Shown here: piece by piece, positions 1 to 5,063 of the stretch
Numbering within the stretch: position 1 is the first letter of the stretch
How the letters are laid out: each line of letters opens with the position of its first letter
Source: an uncultured Bacilli bacterium
Lineage (GTDB): Bacteria; Bacillota_I; Bacilli_A; RFN20; CAG-826
DNA: 5,063 nt
Reading direction: 5' to 3'
Assembly: GCA_934133115.1 (NCBI GenBank)
Contig: CAKPAV010000137.1
Span: 1 to 5,063 of the forward strand
The notes under the pieces: model-generated
What the model was told of the DNA's origin: nothing
Databases searched by the model: none
Seen by the model: the letters and a program-made list of their open reading frames with translations, nothing else
Program-made: the position numbers and the translations under genes

Positions 1-1
1 T

Positions 2-280
2 GATAATAAATTATTCGAAGACTACAAAGTAGTAGCAATTACAGATGGTATTTATAATGATACAATTTCTGCTCGTTCTAATCTTGACCAAGCAACTAAA
101 GATGCTGTTAAACATGCATTCAAAGAATTAGTAAAAGATGGTGACATCAATACTGAAGGCACAGGTGCTTATTATCTTTACAATTTATATTCACACACAG
201 GATATAGTGATGCTAAAGATTCTGATTTTGAAGGCGAAAGAAATTTCTATCAATTCTGTGTTGACAACAATTTAATTTAA
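2..280 (+). CDS. phnD: PhnD-like phosphonate ABC transporter substrate-binding protein, C-terminal part
   Basis: This is the last 92 codons of a gene that begins before the window; the frame starting at base 2 is open and ends at TAA 278-280. The segment reads VVAITDGIYNDTISARSNL and is then followed by an amphipathic stretch (DQATKDAVKHAFKELVKDG) and a Y-rich end with a GYSDAKDSDF segment. This pattern (a beta strand with 'T-x-x-I-x-N-D', then 'R-x-x-L', then a helix of the 'K-x-A-x-x-x-L' type) is typical of the C-terminal lobe of PhnD-family binding proteins. In that family the protein sits outside the membrane, as a lipoprotein in Gram-positives, and delivers phosphonate or a related oxyanion to the permeases. 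The signal peptide and ligand pocket lie outside the window, so substrate cannot be judged. The identity is strongly helped by the phnC-phnE-phnE genes that follow 23 bp downstream in the same direction. Confidence 0.8.
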   Translation, partial: DNKLFEDYKVVAITDGIYNDTISARSNLDQATKDAVKHAFKELVKDGDINTEGTGAYYLYNLYSHTGYSDAKDSDFEGERNFYQFCVDNNLI

Positions 281-303
281 TTAAATAAAAGGAAAATAAA
301 ATT

Positions 304-1089
304 ATGATAGTCTTTGAAAATGTTACAAAGACGTATCCAAATGGATTTACGGCTTTGAAAAATGTAAATTTGACTATCAATGATGGAGATTTTGTTTGTA
401 TTATTGGCTTATCAGGCGCTGGAAAATCAACAATAATTAGAACTATCAATAAAATGCATCCAATATCTAGCGGTAGATTATTAGTAAATGGAAAAGACAT
501 TTCTTATGCAGAAGGTAAAGACCTCCGCGCAATCCGCAAAAATATTGGTATGATATTCCAATCATTTAACTTGGTAAAACGTTCTAGTGTCTATAAAAAT
601 GTTCTCTCAGGTAGAGTGGGTTATCACTCTACCTTTGAGTGTATTTTTGGCCTATATTCCAAGGAAGAAAAAATGCTTGCCTTACAATCACTTGATAAAT
701 TAGGCATTCTTGACAAAGCGTTTGTCCGTGCCGATCAATTAAGCGGTGGGCAAATGCAAAGAGTTGCTCTTGCAAGAGCCTTAACTCAACAACCATCATT
801 GATATTAGCTGATGAGCCAGTTGCGTCGCTTGACCCAATTACTACTTTATCAGTTATGGATGACTTTAAAAGAATTAATGAAGAAGACAAAATTACTATT
901 GTAGCTAATATGCACCATGTTGATTTAGCGCTTAAATACGCAACACGCGTTATCGGCATTCGTGCTGGAGAGATTGTTTTTGATGGAAAACCAGAAGAAG
1001 TAACAGAAGAAGCTTTAATAAAAATTTATGGACGCTCATTAAACCAAAATGAAAAATTAGGGGTGGTTGATAATGGAACCACAAAATAA
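304..1089 (+). CDS. phnC: PhnC-type phosphonate ABC transporter ATP-binding protein
   Basis: This 261-residue ATPase would power uptake by the PhnE permeases from the cytoplasmic face of the membrane. All ABC motifs are present: Walker A GLSGAGKST (35-43), Q-loop Q86 in MIFQSFNLV, signature LSGGQ (146-150), Walker B LILADE (166-171, catalytic E171), D-loop SLDP (175-178) and switch histidine H204 in NMHHVDLA. The 'N-x-H-x-V-D-x-A' form of the H-loop and the segment VLSGRVGYHST (100-110) followed by FGLYS are characteristic of PhnC and separate it from other importer ATPases such as PstB. The length matches the family. The ATG at 304 is preceded by AAAAGGAAAA (287-296), with a 10-nt gap after AAAGGA. 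The 3' end overlaps the phnE1 start by 17 bp. A perfect 10-bp inverted repeat lies inside the gene at 609-634. Confidence 0.95.
   Translation: MIVFENVTKTYPNGFTALKNVNLTINDGDFVCIIGLSGAGKSTIIRTINKMHPISSGRLLVNGKDISYAEGKDLRAIRKNIGMIFQSFNLVKRSSVYKNVLSGRVGYHSTFECIFGLYSKEEKMLALQSLDKLGILDKAFVRADQLSGGQMQRVALARALTQQPSLILADEPVASLDPITTLSVMDDFKRINEEDKITIVANMHHVDLALKYATRVIGIRAGEIVFDGKPEEVTEEALIKIYGRSLNQNEKLGVVDNGTTK
609..634. repeat. Perfect 10-bp inverted repeat inside phnC
   Basis: The arms AGGTAGAGTG (609-618) and CACTCTACCT (625-634) are exact reverse complements around a 6-base centre GGTTAT. Outside them CTC (606-608) can pair with GAG (637-639) across a 2-base bulge, lengthening the stem. In the mRNA this would make a stable hairpin in the codons for residues 102-111 of PhnC. 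The encoded protein segment is family-typical, so the pairing may be a codon-choice accident. There is no T-tract after it, so it is not a standard terminator. Confidence 0.75.
1059..1066 (+). promoter_or_regulatory. Ribosome binding site of phnE1 that decides its start
   Basis: The G-rich run AGGGGTGG lies within the end of phnC. It aligns with the GAGGTG core of the anti-SD complement, with one G-U wobble. It leaves 6 bases before ATG 1073, a normal distance, but none before TTG 1067. This supports ATG 1073 over the upstream in-frame TTG as the start of phnE1. Confidence 0.7.
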
Positions 1090-1948
1090 TGGCTTTTTCC
1101 ATCGCTTAACTCATAAAACAATGGTAGTTAGTGTAGATGAAAATGGTAATCCAACTAAAGTAATTGAAAAAAAACGTTCGCTTATTTTGGTGTGGATTGG
1201 TTTATATGCACTTGTTTTTGGTTTATGCTTTATATTTTTACCAATGAACAATAAAGTGCGTTTTGATCAATTAGGTAATATTGTGTCACAATTATTTGTT
1301 CCTTCTAAGTGGTCTCTTAAAACAAGTGAAGCGTGGTGGAATTATTTGTGGACTGTAGCGGTAACAAAGATTTGGCAAACAGTTGAGATGATATTTGTTG
1401 CTACAGTATTTGGAACACTTTTAGCAGTTCCTTTTTATCTGCTTGCAGCTTCTAATATCACAAGAAGCAAAGCGGTTAATCAAATCGTTCGTATTTTAGT
1501 TAATATTATGCGTACTATACCTACCTTTGTATTAGCTATTATTGGAGCGATATTTTATGGATATAGTGAAACTGCTGGTGTGTTTGCTATGACTTTATTT
1601 ACCTTTGGTATTATTTTTAAATTAATGTATGAATATATCGAAACTGCGGATATGAATCCATTTGAAGTGGCGATTTCAAATGGTGGAACAAGATTATCTG
1701 CGTATGCGTTATCTATTCATCCTCAAGTTAATCCAATGTTTATTTCAAATTTTATCTACACATTTGAAATAAACATTCGTGCTTCAGTTGTATTAGGATT
1801 CGTTGGTGCTGGTGGTATCGGTCAATTATTATCAGATGCAATGGAAGCAACACAATATGACAAAATTGGTGCAATTTTGGTACCATTATTAGTTGTGGTA
1901 TTTGTATTACAATTAGTTTCAACTTTTACAAGGAGGAAAGCAATTTAG
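1073..1948 (+). CDS. phnE: PhnE-type phosphonate ABC transporter permease, first subunit (PhnE1)
   Basis: This integral membrane protein of 291 residues should form half of the transport channel, coupling to PhnC. Hydrophobic segments lie near residues 36-57, 104-126, 138-162, 168-186 and 263-284, with a further moderately hydrophobic stretch around 237-250. The permease coupling (EAA) motif is residues 198-221, EVAISNGGTRLSAYALSIHP then QVNP, with E198 and G204 at the conserved places. It is followed by the family-typical RASVVLGFVGAGGIGQLL (236-253). FVPSKWS (75-81) matches the short region that PhnE proteins carry between the first two membrane segments. A TTG six bases upstream (1067) is in frame and would add two residues, but it directly abuts the ribosome binding site, so ATG 1073 is preferred. 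The gene overlaps phnC by 17 bp, implying coupled translation, and ends 1 bp before phnE2. Confidence 0.93.
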   Translation: MEPQNNGFFHRLTHKTMVVSVDENGNPTKVIEKKRSLILVWIGLYALVFGLCFIFLPMNNKVRFDQLGNIVSQLFVPSKWSLKTSEAWWNYLWTVAVTKIWQTVEMIFVATVFGTLLAVPFYLLAASNITRSKAVNQIVRILVNIMRTIPTFVLAIIGAIFYGYSETAGVFAMTLFTFGIIFKLMYEYIETADMNPFEVAISNGGTRLSAYALSIHPQVNPMFISNFIYTFEINIRASVVLGFVGAGGIGQLLSDAMEATQYDKIGAILVPLLVVVFVLQLVSTFTRRKAI

Positions 1949-1949
1949 T

Positions 1950-2840
1950 ATGAAAACATTAGAATCTTCAGCGTATGCAAAACTTCCTTGGTATAAAAAA
2001 ATGTTTTATAAAGTGCAACATCACTTTACTTCAGTTGATGAAGCATATAAGGCAAGGCCGAAAAAATGGATATACAATTTAGTATTTGTTGTTTTACTTG
2101 TTGGTGTTCTTTTATATTTTAGTTTAGATATAAATTTGTTTGATAATTTTAGACATCCTAACTGGGCAAAATTAGGAAAAATGTTTGAAGGATTTATTCA
2201 TCCGAATTTTAATTATATGTTTGGAATTGGCGGACAATTTACTTTCACAACATCAGTTGTTTATCAAGTTATAGAAACATTTGCTATTGCTCTTGTTGGA
2301 ACAACAATCGCCTCAATTTTATCTATCCCTTTTGGCTTTTTGGCAAGTCAAAAAATAGCCGGAAAATTTTCAATCATTTCGGAGATTTTTCTTATTTTAA
2401 TAAGAACTTTTCCGGAATTGCTTTTAGGATATATATTTATTCAAGTATTTGGCTTTGGACCTGTAACAGGTGTTGCAGTTTTATCAATCCATTCCGTAGG
2501 AATGATTGGGAAAATGTATTCAGAACAATTAGATTTAATTTCTAATGATCCGCTTGAAGCACTTGATGCAGTAGGAGCAACTCCATTTACAAGAATCCAA
2601 TATGGCGTAGTGCCACAAATTGCACCTAACTTTGCGAATGTTATTTTATATCGCTTTGATTTAAATATTCGTACAGCTTCTATTTTAGGATTAGTTGGTG
2701 CTGGTGGTGTCGGTTATCCTATTAGTGTTTATTCACAAAATGAACACTGGGGAGAACTAGCCGCAGTTTTATATGGTGTTATATTATTAGTAATTATTGT
2801 TGATGTTGCTTCATCATTCTTAAGAAAGAAATTAGTATAG
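1950..2840 (+). CDS. phnE: PhnE-type phosphonate ABC transporter permease, second subunit (PhnE2)
   Basis: This 296-residue membrane protein is a divergent paralogue of the preceding gene and probably its channel partner. Hydrophobic segments are near residues 39-59, 103-132, 142-168, 171-190 and 269-290, with a weaker one around 243-256. The coupling motif is residues 203-226 (EALDAVGATPFTRIQYGVVP, then QIAP), closer to the classical EAA consensus than in PhnE1. It is followed by RTASILGLVGAGGVGYPI (241-258). HPNFNYMFG (84-92) occupies the place of the conserved region after the first membrane helix. The N-terminal 38 residues are polar and basic (for example ARPKKW, 35-40) and should be cytoplasmic. 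AGGAGG at 1931-1936 is a strong ribosome binding site, but its 13-base distance to ATG 1950 is longer than usual. Only one base separates the two permease genes. The stop is TAG. Confidence 0.93.
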   Translation: MKTLESSAYAKLPWYKKMFYKVQHHFTSVDEAYKARPKKWIYNLVFVVLLVGVLLYFSLDINLFDNFRHPNWAKLGKMFEGFIHPNFNYMFGIGGQFTFTTSVVYQVIETFAIALVGTTIASILSIPFGFLASQKIAGKFSIISEIFLILIRTFPELLLGYIFIQVFGFGPVTGVAVLSIHSVGMIGKMYSEQLDLISNDPLEALDAVGATPFTRIQYGVVPQIAPNFANVILYRFDLNIRTASILGLVGAGGVGYPISVYSQNEHWGELAAVLYGVILLVIIVDVASSFLRKKLV

Positions 2841-2842
2841 TT

Positions 2843-3313
2843 ATGCGTAAATTAATTCTTTTAGCAGGACTTCCTGGAGTAGGAAAGTCATATTATGCTC
2901 AATCGATTCAAGATGAAAATTGCCATATTATTTCTAGTGATGAAACACGTTTTGCTATTACTCATGATTATCGCATAATTCTTGAAGATATGAATATTGT
3001 TTATGATAAAATGATTGAAACTGCTAATGCATTATTAAATAATAATGAGAATATTACAGTAGTTTTAGATTCAACATTTTTAGATGATAAAAGAAGAAAC
3101 TATTTTCTTGATAGAATAAGAGGCGCTGACTACATTCAATTAGTAATGTTAAAAGCAAATATTGATACAATTCTCACGCGAAATCATAAAAGACAAGAAG
3201 AAAAATGGGTGCCAGAAGATGTAATTCTATCAATGATGGAAAGATATAAAGATCCAAGTTCAGATAATATTTACCGCTACAATTTTATTAAGGTGGTTTA
3301 TGTAAATGACTAG
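2843..3313 (+). CDS. Small P-loop kinase of the polynucleotide-kinase-like / AAA_33 type
   Basis: This 156-residue soluble protein looks like a single-domain phosphotransferase. The P-loop GLPGVGKS is at residues 9-16, right after a hydrophobic strand (KLILLA). A second strand ends in SSDETR (31-36), giving the D-x-x-R motif (D33, R36) that in T4 polynucleotide kinase holds the general base and a phosphate-binding arginine. VVLDST (73-78) is the Walker B-like strand, followed by RR (84-85). RNHKR (113-117) with WVPEDVI and MMERYKDPS (131-139) resembles the arginine-bearing lid region of this family. The order and positions match a minimal kinase, with no phosphatase or ligase domain fused. 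The substrate is not determinable: a 5'-OH nucleic acid end, a nucleoside or a sugar phosphate are all possible. It begins 2 bp after phnE2 without a clear ribosome binding site, so it may rely on reinitiation, and it overlaps the next gene by 8 bp. It is not similar to the GMP-kinase-like PhnN as far as I can see. Confidence 0.8.
   Translation: MRKLILLAGLPGVGKSYYAQSIQDENCHIISSDETRFAITHDYRIILEDMNIVYDKMIETANALLNNNENITVVLDSTFLDDKRRNYFLDRIRGADYIQLVMLKANIDTILTRNHKRQEEKWVPEDVILSMMERYKDPSSDNIYRYNFIKVVYVND
3290..3296 (+). promoter_or_regulatory. Ribosome binding site of the MBL-fold hydrolase gene
   Basis: AAGGTGG lies inside the end of the kinase gene, 9 bases before ATG 3306. It supports the start that overlaps the kinase stop by 8 bp (the TAG at 3311-3313), so both proteins are probably made from one transcript in a coupled way. 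Confidence 0.65.
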
Positions 3314-3992
3314 TTTAAAATTTTTAGGTAATGGTTCAGCATTTAATTATGATTTAGATAACACAGCAGCTTATTTTAAATATGATAATACATTTTATAT
3401 ATTTGATTGCGGAGAAAAAATTGCTAGCAAAATTGTAAAATATATCAATTTTAGCAAAGAAAATGATGTGGTTATTTGTATAACGCATATGCATGGGGAT
3501 CATATTGGCTCACTTGAAGCATTACTTGTTTATTTAACTATTATAAATCCAGTTAATAGTGTAACTATTTTATGCTCAAATAAAAGCAAAATGATATCGT
3601 TTTTAAAATTAACAGATTATAACTATGGATTGGTCAAAATTATTGAAGATAAGATTTATAAAGATAAGAATGTTACTATTGAATCAGTTGAGGCAAAACA
3701 CATATCGGATAGTCGTAGTTATTTTGTTTATTCTCCTTTAGAAAAATTCTTTTATTCCGGTGATACTTGCTTATTAAATAAAAAAGCAAAAGAAATGCTT
3801 TTTGATAATAAATTAGACACTATTTATCATGAAGTTAGTGATAAAGATTCTAATTTTCATATCGGTTTAAATACTTTATGTAAAGAAATACCGCTTGAAT
3901 ATCGTAGTAAAGTCTTTTTAATGCATTTTGATAGTGATTTGTTAATAATTAAATGCATTGATGAAGGATTTAACATAGCAAGAGTAATTTAA
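3306..3992 (+). CDS. Metallo-beta-lactamase-fold hydrolase
   Basis: This 228-residue cytoplasmic protein carries a complete set of candidate ligands for a two-metal centre: THMHGDH (60-66; H61, H63, D65, H66), H132 in AKHISDSRSY, D153 in YSGDT and H207 in LMHFDSD. An extra histidine, H185 in NFHIGLNTL, lies between the last two. The start MTSLKFLGNGSAF and YIFDCGEKIASKI (31-43) resemble the N-terminus of the RNase Z/PhnP branch of the fold, whose members hydrolyse phosphodiesters, so phosphodiesterase activity is a reasonable inference. It is somewhat shorter than typical RNase Z (about 300). I see no cysteine-rich structural zinc site of the PhnP sort and no RNase Z exosite arm. Its start sits within the kinase gene end, so the two proteins likely act together. 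The exact substrate is unknown. The gene ends with TAA just before a terminator. Confidence 0.85.
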   Translation: MTSLKFLGNGSAFNYDLDNTAAYFKYDNTFYIFDCGEKIASKIVKYINFSKENDVVICITHMHGDHIGSLEALLVYLTIINPVNSVTILCSNKSKMISFLKLTDYNYGLVKIIEDKIYKDKNVTIESVEAKHISDSRSYFVYSPLEKFFYSGDTCLLNKKAKEMLFDNKLDTIYHEVSDKDSNFHIGLNTLCKEIPLEYRSKVFLMHFDSDLLIIKCIDEGFNIARVI

Positions 3993-4025
3993 TGATTACC
4001 TTGTTTTCAATAACTTTTTGAGATT

Positions 4026-4050
4026 AGCACCTTAGTTGTGCTTTTTTCTT

Positions 4051-4052
<2 letters not shown>
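4026..4052 (+). terminator. Short rho-independent terminator of the phn-kinase-MBL operon
   Basis: AGCAC (4026-4030) pairs with GTGCT (4038-4042) around a 7-base loop, and is followed by six T, a C and four more T up to 4052. The stem is only 5 bp, so termination is probably partial. It lies 33 bases after the MBL gene stop, at the place where the operon should end. Confidence 0.65.

Positions 4053-5063
<1,011 letters not shown>

Noticed and set aside
213..500. 95-residue open frame on the minus strand
   Set aside because: It lies antisense to the phnD end and phnC start, both of which have clear family motifs; it has no recognisable domain or ribosome binding site that I could see.
629..838. 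69-residue open frame on the minus strand
   Set aside because: It is antisense to the signature and Walker B region of phnC, so it is a shadow of a conserved coding sequence.
1067..1072. TTG at 1067 as the start of phnE1
   Set aside because: It directly follows the ribosome binding site with no spacing, whereas ATG 1073 in the same frame is correctly spaced.

Overview
The window is a stretch of an AT-rich, densely packed bacterial chromosome. Purine-rich Shine-Dalgarno sites, short gaps, stop/start overlaps, short extended -10 promoter elements and the Tgt sequence all suggest a low-GC Bacillota-type organism (a Bacilli/Erysipelotrichia-like lineage is my guess from style, not a demonstrated placement). 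All genes read cleanly in the standard bacterial code. Every Trp codon I read is TGG and no gene has an internal TGA, so there is no sign of the Mollicutes TGA=Trp code.

Positions 1-2840 hold a phosphonate-type (PhnCDE family) ABC importer in the order phnD (3' end only), phnC, phnE1, phnE2. PhnD is the extracytoplasmic binding protein, PhnC the ATPase, and the two different PhnE permeases presumably form a heterodimeric channel. Gaps are 23 bp, a 17-bp overlap and 1 bp, so this is one operon. No C-P lyase or other phosphonate-degrading gene is visible, so the real substrate (phosphonate, phosphite, phosphate or another phospho-compound) cannot be read from the window.

Positions 2843-3992 hold two further genes in the same operon: a small P-loop kinase that resembles the kinase domain of T4 polynucleotide kinase, and a metallo-beta-lactamase-fold hydrolase with a complete set of metal-ligand candidates. 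They start 2 bp after phnE2 and overlap each other by 8 bp. The pair is the most interesting part of the window. It is reminiscent of PhnN/PhnP (P-loop kinase plus MBL phosphodiesterase) of classical phn operons, but the kinase motifs point more to a 5'-OH polynucleotide kinase-like family, so nucleic-acid end healing is a competing idea.

Positions 3993-4104 are a compact intergenic switch: a short hairpin with a T-tract (terminator of the phn-kinase-MBL operon), then an extended -10 promoter and a strong ribosome binding site for the next gene. From 4105 to the window end runs tgt (queuine/preQ1 tRNA-ribosyltransferase), cut by the window edge after about 319 residues.
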